DNA of 38,627 nt from Clostridiales bacterium (GCA_004555915.1 SFJM01000020.1:1-38627), one strand, 5' to 3'; positions 1-7,761 are shown, numbered from the stretch's first letter. Translations and numbers: made by a program. Notes: a model not told the origin generated them from the sequence alone.

Positions 1-1
1 A

Positions 2-205
2 AAGGAAAAGAGCCTGAACGCCGACCACTTCCTTGCACTGGTGCGGAAGTATACCGACATCCGTGAATTGGATGCAGAAATCATCCGGGAGTTCGTGGAA
101 CGCATCAATGTGTTTCAGGCCGAGAAGGTAGACGGCCATCGTCAGCAGCGTATCCAGATTATTTATAACTGCATCGGCGCAGTCGACCTGTCTGATATCG
201 AATGA
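2..205 (+). CDS. Large serine recombinase, C-terminal end (5' partial)
   Basis: The first 68 codons form an open frame from the window edge to a TGA at 203-205. The residues include IRELDAEIIREFVERINVF and end in VDLSDIE. This pattern (leucine-rich helix, then REFVERI.V) is the C-terminal DUF4368-like tail of large serine recombinases of the TnpX/Tn4451 and SpoIVCA class, which cut and rejoin att sites of integrative elements. The catalytic serine domain lies outside the window. Such recombinases are often the last gene of their element, so an element boundary may lie close to the stop codon. Recognition rests on a short tail only, so the family call is good but the element type is inferred. 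Confidence 0.7.
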   Translation, partial: KEKSLNADHFLALVRKYTDIRELDAEIIREFVERINVFQAEKVDGHRQQRIQIIYNCIGAVDLSDIE

Positions 206-215
206 CATGAAAAAA

Positions 216-244
216 CGGCATAGCCGCATTTCACGACTATGCCG
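216..244. terminator. Bidirectional intrinsic terminator
   Basis: An 8-bp perfect stem CGGCATAG (216-223) / CTATGCCG (237-244) encloses a 13-nt loop. On the minus strand it is followed directly by a run of six T (211-215 region read in reverse), which suits the minus-strand polyphosphate kinase gene ending at 305. On the plus strand it is followed by ATATTTT and can end the recombinase transcript. A smaller hairpin, AGGGAT (253-258) / ATCCCT (264-269), lies between the two genes. Confidence 0.65.
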
Positions 245-304
245 ATATTTTCAGGGATTGTGCATCCCTTAGACGCACCCGCTTTATGGAGAGCCTGATT
301 TTTT

Positions 305-1783
305 TTATAATCTTGCTTCAATGGCGTCATTCAGGGTCTGGATTGCCTTAATGCGGCCGAATTTCTTGTCCTGTGATTCAATGATGGTCCATGGTGCGTA
401 TTCCGTGGAGGTCAGGCGGACCATATCGTTGACCGCGACTTCATACTGGTCCCATTTCTCCCGGTTGCGCCAGTCCTCATCGGTGATTTTCCACTGCTTT
501 TCCGGCGTATTCTGCCGTTCGGTAAAGCGGCGGAGCTGTTCATCCGAATCAATGTGCAGCCAGAACTTGATGAGGATTGCCCCCCATTTTTCCAGCTCAT
601 ATTCAAACTCGTTGAGCTCCTGATACGCCCGTTTCCATTCCTCCTCTGAGCAGAAGCCTTCCAGACGCTCCACCATGACACGGCCGTACCAGGTGCGGTC
701 AAATACCGTGATGTGGCCGCTTTCCGGCAGGTTCTGCCAGAACCGCCAGAGATGCTGGTGTGCCTTGTCAATCGGTGTGGGGGAGGCAATCGGGACCACC
801 TCATAGCCCCGCGGGTCCAGGGCAGCGGTCAGGCGTTTGATGTTGCCGCCTTTTCCGGCTGCATCCCAGCCTTCATAGGCAATGACCACCGGAATTTTTT
901 CCCGATAGATGATGTTATGCAGCTTGGAAAGCTTTTTTTGTTCCTTGCGGAGCATGTCACGATAGGCAGAATCCTCCAGCCTGCGGTACAGCGGCACATC
1001 CTCCAGCTTGGGCTGCTTCACCAGATGGAAGTTGTGCACCTGGGAATGGTACTCGGAGGGGACGATCATCTTTTTTTCCTCCAGCGCGGAACGGATGGAA
1101 TCCACAATGATCTGATAGATGTCGTTCATGGCACTGCGGCGTTCCATGGCACTGATGACATGCCACGGGGCGAAAACCGTATTGGTTTTTTCCAGCATTT
1201 CGTCATAGACGCGATAATATTCCTTATAGTGCTTGTTACGGAATTTATCCCGTTCGGAGACACGCCAGCGGGTGTTTTTGTCACTCAGCAGGCGGGCATG
1301 CCGTCTGGCCTGTTCCTTTGCGGAAATATGCAGGAAAAACTTGATAATCAGATAACCATCCTGGGCAAGCTGCCGTTCGAAGGTATTGATGCTGTCCATG
1401 CGGCTGTAGGCATCTTCTGTGCTCAGGCCATCCTCGATGCGTGCACGGGAAACCTCCGGATACCAGCTTTCATCAAAAATTGCCATTTTTCCCCGCTCCG
1501 GTGTGCGATACCAGTGCCGCCACAGGAATGGGAACCGCTGTTCCTCCGGTGTGGGATCGGTGGTGGTGTAAACCTTAAAGAAACGCGGGTCCAGGGTCTG
1601 GATCATGCTGGCAATCATACTGCCCTTGCCGGAGGAATCCCAGCCCTCAAACAGTACAATGACCGGCAGGCCTGCGTCCTTCATGCGGTGCTGCAGATTG
1701 GCCAGCTCATCCCGGCTCGCACGGGTTTCCAGACGGTATTCCACATCTGTCATGCGCCGGTTGAAATCAATTGCGTTCAGCAT
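305..1783 (-). CDS. pap: Polyphosphate:AMP phosphotransferase, two-domain PPK2
   Basis: The 492-residue cytoplasmic protein has two tandem PPK2 domains. Their Walker A motifs are GWDSSGKG (residues 47-54) and GWDAAGKG (305-312). The length fits class II PPK2 (about 490-500 residues), known to phosphorylate AMP to ADP with polyphosphate. The second domain has the full lid motif DRTWYGR (362-368). The first has DESWYPE at that place, so the C-terminal half is probably the main catalytic one, as described for this class. I chose the ATG at 1783 because AAAGGAG lies 7 nt upstream; the frame stays open for another 69 codons but without conserved residues. It stands alone between a serine recombinase remnant and divergent perR. 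Confidence 0.9.
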   Translation of the reverse strand: MLNAIDFNRRMTDVEYRLETRASRDELANLQHRMKDAGLPVIVLFEGWDSSGKGSMIASMIQTLDPRFFKVYTTTDPTPEEQRFPFLWRHWYRTPERGKMAIFDESWYPEVSRARIEDGLSTEDAYSRMDSINTFERQLAQDGYLIIKFFLHISAKEQARRHARLLSDKNTRWRVSERDKFRNKHYKEYYRVYDEMLEKTNTVFAPWHVISAMERRSAMNDIYQIIVDSIRSALEEKKMIVPSEYHSQVHNFHLVKQPKLEDVPLYRRLEDSAYRDMLRKEQKKLSKLHNIIYREKIPVVIAYEGWDAAGKGGNIKRLTAALDPRGYEVVPIASPTPIDKAHQHLWRFWQNLPESGHITVFDRTWYGRVMVERLEGFCSEEEWKRAYQELNEFEYELEKWGAILIKFWLHIDSDEQLRRFTERQNTPEKQWKITDEDWRNREKWDQYEVAVNDMVRLTSTEYAPWTIIESQDKKFGRIKAIQTLNDAIEARL

Positions 1784-1831
1784 AGGATGTCTCCTTTCTG
1801 TACGAAAATGTAACAAAGGATATATGTGTTT

Positions 1832-1840
1832 ATTATACCA
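1832..1840 (-). promoter_or_regulatory. Extended -10 promoter of the PPK2 gene
   Basis: On the minus strand TGGTATAAT gives a perfect TATAAT (1832-1837) with the extended TG element. There is no good -35, as expected for an extended -10 promoter. The 5' leader would be only about 40 nt before the chosen ATG at 1783, which also supports that start over the longer open frame. Confidence 0.5.
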
Positions 1841-1942
1841 TAGCTGCGGATAAAATTCATGGTAAAACTGTATAAAATGACGGAGCAGTTTTGTGCATAC
1901 TGATAAATGATACGTAAAAGTGCAGGCTTTTCCGAAAGGGGC

Positions 1943-1993
1943 TTGACAATATGGCGGGAAAACTGATACTATCAGAATAATAAAAATCATTCT
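1943..1993 (+). promoter_or_regulatory. perR-rbr promoter with overlapping operator dyads
   Basis: TTGACA (1943-1948) lies 16-18 nt upstream of GATACT/TACTAT (1965-1972). A perfect 6-1-6 inverted repeat, CTGATA-C-TATCAG (1963-1975), covers the -10. A second dyad, AGAATAAT-AAAA-ATCATTCT (1974-1993, 7 of 8 pairs), follows at the likely transcription start. Fur-family proteins bind AT-rich 7-1-7 dyads, so autoregulation by the downstream PerR-like protein is inferred. The sites are not exact matches to the Bacillus PerR box. Confidence 0.55.
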
Positions 1994-2024
1994 TATTTTG
2001 ACTTTATCAGAAAGAGGTGGCTGG

Positions 2025-2414
2025 ATGAAATATTCCAGGCAGAGAGAGCTGATTCGTGAGGCCGTGGAGCGGTCTCCACATCATCCGACAGCTGATGCCG
2101 TATATCAGGAAGTCCGTAAAAAGGAGCCGAATATCAGCCTTGCAACCGTTTACCGCAACCTCAACCAGCTTGCGGATAACGGGATCATCCGGCGGGTTGC
2201 GGTTCCGGGAGAGCCGGAGCATTTTGACCATACGATGGCGTATCATGAGCATATGATCTGCACACAGTGCGGCTGTGTTGTGGATATCTGGCCGGAGAAG
2301 CCGCTGTATGAGCAGTTTGAGGCACTTTCCGAAACGGGAATCACCGGATATGATTTAATCCTGCATGGCCTCTGCCGTGCGTGTGCAGACCAGAGCAATC
2401 CAAAACAGGACTGA
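2025..2414 (+). CDS. perR: PerR-type peroxide-sensing Fur family repressor
   Basis: The 129-residue protein has a winged-helix DNA-binding half and a metal-binding half. All five regulatory ligands of Bacillus PerR can be aligned: His20 (HPTAD), Asp68 (HFDH), His74 and His76 (YHEH) and Asp87 (VVDI). The Asp68 position is usually Glu in Fur, so PerR is preferred. Four cysteines (79, 82, 117, 120) form the structural zinc site. PerR-Fe is oxidised by H2O2 at these histidines and leaves DNA. The ATG at 2025 has GAGGTGG at 2014-2020 upstream. Rubrerythrin follows 35 nt downstream, a typical target. A dyad over the promoter suggests autoregulation. Function is inferred from residues and context. 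Confidence 0.88.
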   Translation: MKYSRQRELIREAVERSPHHPTADAVYQEVRKKEPNISLATVYRNLNQLADNGIIRRVAVPGEPEHFDHTMAYHEHMICTQCGCVVDIWPEKPLYEQFEALSETGITGYDLILHGLCRACADQSNPKQD

Positions 2415-2449
2415 CAGGGCGCAGGTGCGTCCGGAAAGGGTGATGCACA

Positions 2450-2989
2450 ATGGAGCTGAAGGGCTCGAGAACAGAGGCAAACCTTGCCGCGGCATATGCC
2501 GGGGAATCACAGGCAACCAACAAGTATCTCTATTATGCCGGAAAGGCACAGAAGGACGGCTATGAACAGATCGCGGCACTGTTCCGTGAAACCGCAGACA
2601 ATGAACGTGCCCATGCGAAAATCTGGTTCAAGCTGCTGCATGGTGGCAGCATGCCGGATACAGCCGTGAATCTGGAGGATGCAGCCGCCGGAGAGCACTT
2701 CGAATGGACGGATATGTATCCCACCTTTGCAAAGGAAGCCAGGGAGGAAGGCTTTGAGCACATTGCTTTTCTGTTTGAGCAGGTGGCGGCAATCGAGAAG
2801 GAGCATGAGGCCCGGTATCAGAAGCTGCTGGACAATGTGGAAAACGGTCTGGTCTTTTCCCGGGATGGTGACCGCATCTGGAAATGCCGCAACTGCGGAC
2901 AGATTGTCATTGGGAAACAGGCACCGGAGCGTTGCCCGGTGTGTGCCCATCCGAAGGCGTTTTATGAGATCAAGGCGGAAAATTACTAA
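2450..2989 (+). CDS. rbr: Rubrerythrin
   Basis: The 179-residue protein has an N-terminal ferritin-like four-helix domain with diiron ligands such as Glu19, Glu52-x2-His55 and Glu116-x2-His119, and a C-terminal rubredoxin-like Fe(SCys)4 site: CRNC (146-149) and CPVC (162-165). Rubrerythrins reduce hydrogen peroxide to water in anaerobes with electrons from rubredoxin or NAD(P)H oxidoreductases in the cytoplasm. GGAAAGGG at 2433-2440 is the ribosome binding site. It is almost surely co-transcribed with perR 35 nt upstream, and a strong terminator follows, so the pair forms a peroxide-defence operon. Confidence 0.95.
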   Translation: MELKGSRTEANLAAAYAGESQATNKYLYYAGKAQKDGYEQIAALFRETADNERAHAKIWFKLLHGGSMPDTAVNLEDAAAGEHFEWTDMYPTFAKEAREEGFEHIAFLFEQVAAIEKEHEARYQKLLDNVENGLVFSRDGDRIWKCRNCGQIVIGKQAPERCPVCAHPKAFYEIKAENY

Positions 2990-3000
2990 ACGATCCAGTT

Positions 3001-3030
3001 GGCGGAAGCATCGGCTTCCGCCATTTGTTT
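3001..3030 (+). terminator. Intrinsic terminator of perR-rbr
   Basis: A 9-bp perfect stem, GGCGGAAGC (3001-3009) / GCTTCCGCC (3014-3022), with ATCG loop is followed by ATTTGTTTT. It lies 12 nt after the rubrerythrin stop. Confidence 0.85.
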
Positions 3031-3144
3031 TGCAAAAAAGCATAGGTTTTTACCCCGTAAGGCGCACAACAGCGGAAAAAAGCAGGATGCAGCCCATGCA
3101 TGAGGCTGGTTGCAATTTGTTTTGTGCAGATTGTAAAAAATACA

Positions 3145-3173
3145 TTGCGGTATGGTAAGTTATTTGTTATAAT
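3145..3173 (+). promoter_or_regulatory. Sigma-A-type promoter of phosphofructokinase
   Basis: TTGCGG (3145-3150) and a perfect TATAAT (3168-3173) are spaced by 17 nt. The leader of about 100 nt holds a weak hairpin near 3219-3241 (TCTCC / GGAGA) and AAGGAGG just before the start codon. Confidence 0.65.
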
Positions 3174-3276
3174 AAAAACAATAATAATGTCTGGTATCGC
3201 AATTGGTAACGACAGATTTTCTCCCGCGTCATGGCGGAGACAGAAAAATGACAGGATATATTAAGGAGGAAGAAGC

Positions 3277-4449
3277 ATGAAACGCGTTGGTATGTTGACA
3301 AGCGGCGGCGATTGCCAGGGTCTGAACTCTACCCTGCGAGGCGTTGCAAAGGCGTTGTATGAGGAATATGGCAAGGAAGTGGAAATCTATGGCTTCCGTG
3401 ATGGCTATAAGGGCCTGATTGAGGGTAATGTACGTCTGATGACCCCGCGTGATTTCTCCGGTATCCTGACCATCGGCGGCACCATCCTGGGTACCTCCCG
3501 CCAGCCGTTTAAGAACATGCGTGACAAGGATGAGAACGGCGTGGACAAGGTTACCAAGATGATTAAGACCTATAATGATATGAATCTTGACTGTCTGGTT
3601 ATCCTGGGCGGCAATGGCACCACCAAGACCGCAAACCTGCTGCGTGAAGAGGGCCTGAATGTCATCTCCCTGCCGAAGACCATCGACAATGACCTGTGGG
3701 GCACCGAGGTTACCTTTGGTTATCAGACCGCAATGGATATTGCCACCGATGTCATTGATAAAATTCACTCCACTGCCACCTCCCACAGCCGTGTGTTCCT
3801 GGTTGAAATCATGGGCCATGGCGCAGGCTGGCTGACTCTGACTGCCGGCATCGCAGGCGGTGCGGATATTATCCTGATTCCGGAAATTCCGTATGATCTG
3901 GATGCCGTTGTAGCAAAATTGAATGAGCGCAAGCAGAGCGGACATGCCTTTACCATCGTAGCAGTGGCAGAGGGTGCGATCTCTAAGGAAGAGGCAGCCA
4001 TGTCCAAGAAGGAATTCAAGGCTGCACGTGCGGCAATGTCTGACCCGTCCATCAGCTTTAAGCTGGCCCGTGAGCTGGGCGAGAGATGCGGTCAGGAAAT
4101 CCGCGTTGTGAACCCGGGCCACTTCCAGAGAGGCGGCGGACCGGATGCATATGACCGTATCCTGACCACACGTCTGGGCACCGGCGCTGCACGCCTGATT
4201 AAGCACAAGCAGTATGGCAATATGGTAGCCATCCGCAACAACCAGATTATTGCTGTCCCGCTGAGTGAGGTTGCAGGCAAGCTCAAGACCGTACCGGTTG
4301 ACAACGACCTGGTACAGGCTGCACGTGATATCGGCATCAGCTTCGGCGATGAGACCATCGGTAAGAAGGATAAGGACAAGAAGAAGGACAAGGATAAGAA
4401 AAAAAACAAGGATAAGGAGAAAGAAAAGGATAAGGACAAGAAGGACTGA
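3277..4449 (+). CDS. pfkA: 6-phosphofructokinase, family A, group III-like
   Basis: The 390-residue protein carries PFK-A motifs: TSGGDCQGLN near the N-terminus, GGNGTTKTA at the donor site, PKTIDND at the catalytic site, and RGGGPDAYDR near the end. It phosphorylates fructose 6-phosphate in glycolysis. The donor site keeps Gly after GGN (ATP-like) but has Lys in PKTIDND (typical of pyrophosphate or group III enzymes), so ATP versus pyrophosphate use cannot be decided by eye. Residues 363-390 are an almost pure Lys/Asp tail absent from the family core. The strong ribosome binding site AAGGAGG and biased codons suggest high expression. It is monocistronic between its promoter and a hairpin. 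Confidence 0.93.
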   Translation: MKRVGMLTSGGDCQGLNSTLRGVAKALYEEYGKEVEIYGFRDGYKGLIEGNVRLMTPRDFSGILTIGGTILGTSRQPFKNMRDKDENGVDKVTKMIKTYNDMNLDCLVILGGNGTTKTANLLREEGLNVISLPKTIDNDLWGTEVTFGYQTAMDIATDVIDKIHSTATSHSRVFLVEIMGHGAGWLTLTAGIAGGADIILIPEIPYDLDAVVAKLNERKQSGHAFTIVAVAEGAISKEEAAMSKKEFKAARAAMSDPSISFKLARELGERCGQEIRVVNPGHFQRGGGPDAYDRILTTRLGTGAARLIKHKQYGNMVAIRNNQIIAVPLSEVAGKLKTVPVDNDLVQAARDIGISFGDETIGKKDKDKKKDKDKKKNKDKEKEKDKDKKD

Positions 4450-4476
4450 GTCTTTTTAACATCCTGAGTAGCATTG

Positions 4477-4504
4477 GGGCTGTCCGGCGATTGTCGGACA
4501 GCCC
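4477..4504 (+). terminator. Stable hairpin after phosphofructokinase, no T-run
   Basis: A 10-bp perfect stem, GGGCTGTCCG (4477-4486) / CGGACAGCCC (4495-4504), with 8-nt loop lies 27 nt after the stop. It is followed by TTACAGG rather than a T tract, so termination may be partial, or it may protect the 3' end. The nitrilase gene starts 32 nt later. Confidence 0.4.
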
Positions 4505-4536
4505 TTACAGGTTATGACATACCCGGAGGATTGGAT

Positions 4537-5319
4537 ATGAAGGCAGCACTGATACAGCTGCGTGTGAGCAGCAGGGAAATACCGGAGGAACGATGGGTGC
4601 GTGTGGAGCAGCTCCTGTCCGGACTGGAGGGGGAACAGCTGGATCTGATTGTCCTGCCGGAATTGTGGTCTGTGGGATTTTCCAATTTTGGCCGGTATGA
4701 GCAGGAGGCAGAACCGCTGCACGGTACCACGCTGCTGCGTCTGGCGGCATGGGCAAGACGGCTGCATTGCCATATCCTGACCGGCAGCTTTGTGGAACGG
4801 CAGGGAAACCGGCTGTATAATACCATGGCGCTGCTGGATGTCAATGGCTTTTTGCTGGGAACCTATCGGAAAATCCATTTGTTCGGCTTTGCGTCACGGG
4901 AACAGGAGCTGTTGACACCGGGACAGCAGACCAGTGAAATTTATACGCCCTATGGCATTTTCGGCCTTGCCACCTGCTATGACCTGCGTTTTCCGGAGCA
5001 GTTCCGGCATATGGTGGAGCGCGGCGCCACAGCGTTTGTGGTATCAGCCGCCTGGCCCAGGGAACGGCTGGAGGACTGGAGATTGTTCTGCCGGGTACGC
5101 GCGCTGGAAAACCAGAGCTTCCTGCTGGCCTGCAACCATGCCGGTGAAATAGACGGCTGTGCCGGTGCAGGACACAGCATGATTGTGGCACCGGATGGCA
5201 CGGTGCTGGCAGAGGCGGGAGCGGACGAGGAAATTGTCCGGCTGGAGATGGATTTGAATGAAGCCCATCGGTTCCGCAGACAGTTCCCTGCGCTGCGTGA
5301 CCGGGTACCGATAGAATGA
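4537..5319 (+). CDS. Nitrilase-superfamily carbon-nitrogen hydrolase (omega-amidase-like)
   Basis: The 260-residue cytoplasmic protein has the Glu-Lys-Cys triad of the superfamily: Glu42 (LPELW), Lys112 (YRKIHLF) and Cys147 (TCYDLRFPE). The later motif ARALENQ-like (VRALENQSF) and the short length resemble the YafV/Nit2 omega-amidase branch, which hydrolyses amides of 2-oxoacids; the substrate is inferred. The ATG at 4537 follows CGGAGGA by 6 nt; earlier in-frame codons have no ribosome binding site and cross the upstream hairpin. It may be read through from pfkA or have its own weak promoter. It ends at a terminator shared with the convergent acetyltransferase. Confidence 0.87.
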   Translation: MKAALIQLRVSSREIPEERWVRVEQLLSGLEGEQLDLIVLPELWSVGFSNFGRYEQEAEPLHGTTLLRLAAWARRLHCHILTGSFVERQGNRLYNTMALLDVNGFLLGTYRKIHLFGFASREQELLTPGQQTSEIYTPYGIFGLATCYDLRFPEQFRHMVERGATAFVVSAAWPRERLEDWRLFCRVRALENQSFLLACNHAGEIDGCAGAGHSMIVAPDGTVLAEAGADEEIVRLEMDLNEAHRFRRQFPALRDRVPIE

Positions 5320-5326
5320 CGAAAAA

Positions 5327-5356
5327 CGGCTGCCTTTGCAGGGCAGCCGCTTTGAT
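5327..5356. terminator. Bidirectional terminator between nitrilase and acetyltransferase
   Basis: An 8-bp stem, CGGCTGCC (5327-5334) / GGCAGCCG (5342-5349), has CTTTGATTTT on the plus side and, on the minus side, a T5 run from GAAAAAC. It separates convergent genes ending at 5319 and 5366. Confidence 0.75.
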
Positions 5357-5365
5357 TTTGTGCTG

Positions 5366-5845
5366 TTATTCTGTGAGGATATAATGCCGGATGACAGCCA
5401 GTGCCCCGGTACCGTGCAGGGGTTCCCATTGGGATTGGCAGGTGAAATGAAAATGCCGCAGGATGGCTTCGCTGGCAGTGTTTGCCGTGATGACATCTGC
5501 ATAGAGGATCGGATGGGTGTATTTCTCTTTCATAAAATCCAGCATCCACCGGACCGCAGCGGTGGCATAGCCCTGGCCCCAGAAGACTGGTTCCAGCTGA
5601 TAGAATAATCCGAACTGTTCGGTCTGCAGGTCGATCACGGGACAGCCGATGATACCGACAAACGTATGCTGCTGCAGGATGACAAACACATCGGATTGCT
5701 GCAGGCAGAGCAGCTTGTGCCGGGTCTGTTCCCGTGTACAGGGCTGCGGCATACCGGTATATCGGATGACGGTCGGATTGGACCAGAGCCGATGCAGGTC
5801 ATCCAGATACTGTTCCTCCAGCGGCTGATAGTGTAACGCTGACAA
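5366..5845 (-). CDS. GNAT family N-acetyltransferase
   Basis: The protein of about 159 residues has the GNAT acetyl-CoA site in FWGQGYATAAVRWML and the later beta strand plus NTASEAILRHFHF, as in RimJ/RimL-like acetyltransferases. The acceptor is not predictable. The start is unusual. A GTG at 5854 directly abuts the GGAGG, leaving no spacing, while a TTG at 5845 sits 8 nt from it, so I prefer the TTG. An ATG at 5850 is in another frame. The gene stands alone between the nitrilase (convergent) and pckA (divergent). Confidence 0.82.
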   Translation of the reverse strand: MSALHYQPLEEQYLDDLHRLWSNPTVIRYTGMPQPCTREQTRHKLLCLQQSDVFVILQQHTFVGIIGCPVIDLQTEQFGLFYQLEPVFWGQGYATAAVRWMLDFMKEKYTHPILYADVITANTASEAILRHFHFTCQSQWEPLHGTGALAVIRHYILTE

Positions 5846-6018
5846 GGCATCCACCTCCTGAAATAGAGCTGGTTTTTCGGATATTCAGGGCATATCTGCA
5901 AAGGGATATACCTCAACAGTATACCATATTTATAGTTCTATGAAAAGAAAAAGTACATGGATTGTGATAATTGCCGATTCTTTCGTCGTTTTTGGTGGAA
6001 TTTGGGATGTTTTTAATA

Positions 6019-6047
6019 TTGACTTTTGTTTGGCTGTTGGATAACAT
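6019..6047 (+). promoter_or_regulatory. Promoter of PEP carboxykinase
   Basis: TTGACT (6019-6024) and TAACAT (6042-6047) are spaced by 17 nt. The leader is about 50 nt and carries TGAGG before the ATG. The -10 is not perfect, so the call is moderate. Confidence 0.5.
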
Positions 6048-6102
6048 TAACACTAGGGTATTTTAATCCAATCGTATTATTAGAAATGAGGTTAGACGTA
6101 AG

Positions 6103-7707
6103 ATGACAGCAATTGATTTAAGCAAATATGGCATCACCGGTACAACCGAAATCGTTTACAATCCTTCTTACGAAATGCTCTTCGAAGAAGAGACCAAGGA
6201 AGGTCTGGAAGGCTTTGAAGTTGGCCAGAACACCGAACTGGACGCTGTAAACGTAATGACTGGTATCTACACCGGCCGTTCCCCGAAGGACAAGTACATC
6301 GTTATGGATGAAAACTCCAAGGACACCGTTTGGTGGACTTCTGACGAGTACAAGAACGACAACCATCCGATGAGCGAGGAAGTTTGGCAGACTGTCAAGG
6401 ACATCGCTGTCAAGGAACTGTGCAACAAGAGACTGTTTGTTGTAGATGCATTCTGCGGCGCAAACAAGGATACCCGCATGGCAATCCGCTTCATCGTTGA
6501 GGTAGCTTGGCAGGCACACTTCGTAAAGAACATGTTCATCCAGCCGTCTGAGGAAGAGCTGAAGGACTTTACTCCGGACTTCGTTGTTTACAACGCTTCC
6601 AAGGCTAAGGTTGAGAACTATAAGGAACTGGGCCTGAATTCTGAGACCTGTGTATCCTTCAACATCACCAGCCGTGAGCAGGTTATCATCAACACCTGGT
6701 ACGGCGGCGAGATGAAGAAGGGTATGTTCTCCATGATGAACTACTACCTGCCGCTGAAGGGCATCGCTTCCATGCACTGCTCTGCTAACACCGACATGAA
6801 CGGCGAAAACACCGCTATCTTCTTCGGTCTGTCCGGCACCGGCAAGACCACCCTGTCCACTGACCCGAAGCGTCTGCTGATCGGCGACGACGAGCATGGC
6901 TGGGATGACAACGGCGTATTCAACTTCGAGGGCGGCTGCTATGCAAAGGTTATCAACCTGGATAAGGAATCCGAGCCGGATATCTACAATGCAATCAAGC
7001 GCAACGCTCTGCTGGAGAACGTAACCGTTGATGCAGAAGGCAAGATTGATTTCGCTGACAAGAGTGTCACCGAGAACACCCGTGTATCTTACCCGATCAA
7101 CCATATCGAAAACATCGTACGCCCGGTATCCTCTGCACCGGCAGCAAAGAACGTTATCTTCCTGTCTGCTGACGCATTCGGCGTACTGCCGCCGGTTTCC
7201 ATCCTGACTCCGGAGCAGACCCAGTACTACTTCCTGTCCGGCTTCACTGCTAAGCTGGCTGGCACCGAGCGCGGCATCACCGAGCCGACCCCGACCTTCT
7301 CCGCTTGCTTCGGTCAGGCATTCCTGGAACTGCATCCGACCAAGTACGCAGAAGAGCTGGTTAAGAAGATGGAAAAGAGCGGCGCGAAGGCTTACCTGGT
7401 TAACACCGGCTGGAACGGCACCGGCAAGCGTATCTCCATCAAGGATACCCGCGGCATCATCGACGCTATCCTGAATGGCGACATCAAGAATGCTCCGACC
7501 AAGACCATCCCGTACTTCAACTTTGAAGTTCCGACCCAGCTTCCGGGCGTAGATCCGGCAATTCTGGATCCGCGTGATACTTATGCTGATGCTTCCGAGT
7601 GGGAGACCAAGGCACAGGATCTGGCTGGCAGATTCATCAAGAACTTCTCCAAGTACGAAGGCAACGAGGCAGGCAAGGCACTGGTTGCAGCTGGCCCGCA
7701 GCTCTAA
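6103..7707 (+). CDS. pckA: Phosphoenolpyruvate carboxykinase (ATP)
   Basis: The 534-residue protein is the ATP-type enzyme interconverting oxaloacetate + ATP and PEP + CO2 + ADP. The P-loop GLSGTGKTT is at residues 242-250, followed by the metal site DDEHGW and upstream TGRSPKDK. The length is usual for the family (about 530-540). In fermenting gut anaerobes it often works in the carboxylating direction to make oxaloacetate and ATP; the direction here is inferred. Codon use is strongly biased (AAC, AAG, TTC, GGC), stronger than in neighbouring genes, pointing to very high expression. It is monocistronic with its own promoter and terminator. Confidence 0.97.
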   Translation: MTAIDLSKYGITGTTEIVYNPSYEMLFEEETKEGLEGFEVGQNTELDAVNVMTGIYTGRSPKDKYIVMDENSKDTVWWTSDEYKNDNHPMSEEVWQTVKDIAVKELCNKRLFVVDAFCGANKDTRMAIRFIVEVAWQAHFVKNMFIQPSEEELKDFTPDFVVYNASKAKVENYKELGLNSETCVSFNITSREQVIINTWYGGEMKKGMFSMMNYYLPLKGIASMHCSANTDMNGENTAIFFGLSGTGKTTLSTDPKRLLIGDDEHGWDDNGVFNFEGGCYAKVINLDKESEPDIYNAIKRNALLENVTVDAEGKIDFADKSVTENTRVSYPINHIENIVRPVSSAPAAKNVIFLSADAFGVLPPVSILTPEQTQYYFLSGFTAKLAGTERGITEPTPTFSACFGQAFLELHPTKYAEELVKKMEKSGAKAYLVNTGWNGTGKRISIKDTRGIIDAILNGDIKNAPTKTIPYFNFEVPTQLPGVDPAILDPRDTYADASEWETKAQDLAGRFIKNFSKYEGNEAGKALVAAGPQL

Positions 7708-7761
7708 GTTATCGTGATTGCCTCACGCGTGGTGAAGGTCATCTGACATAACAGAAAAAAT

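Noticed and set aside
245..300. Hairpin AGGGAT/ATCCCT as an att site core
   Set aside because: A short imperfect palindrome alone is not evidence; no direct repeat partner is available in the window.
1784..1990. A 69-residue N-terminal extension of the polyphosphate kinase
   Set aside because: The extension runs through the extended -10 promoter and lacks conserved residues; a good ribosome binding site precedes the ATG at 1783.
4370..4446. Tandem AAGGATAAGGAC units as a possible CRISPR or regulatory repeat
   Set aside because: The repeats are in frame within the phosphofructokinase gene, have no spacers, and encode the Lys/Asp tail.
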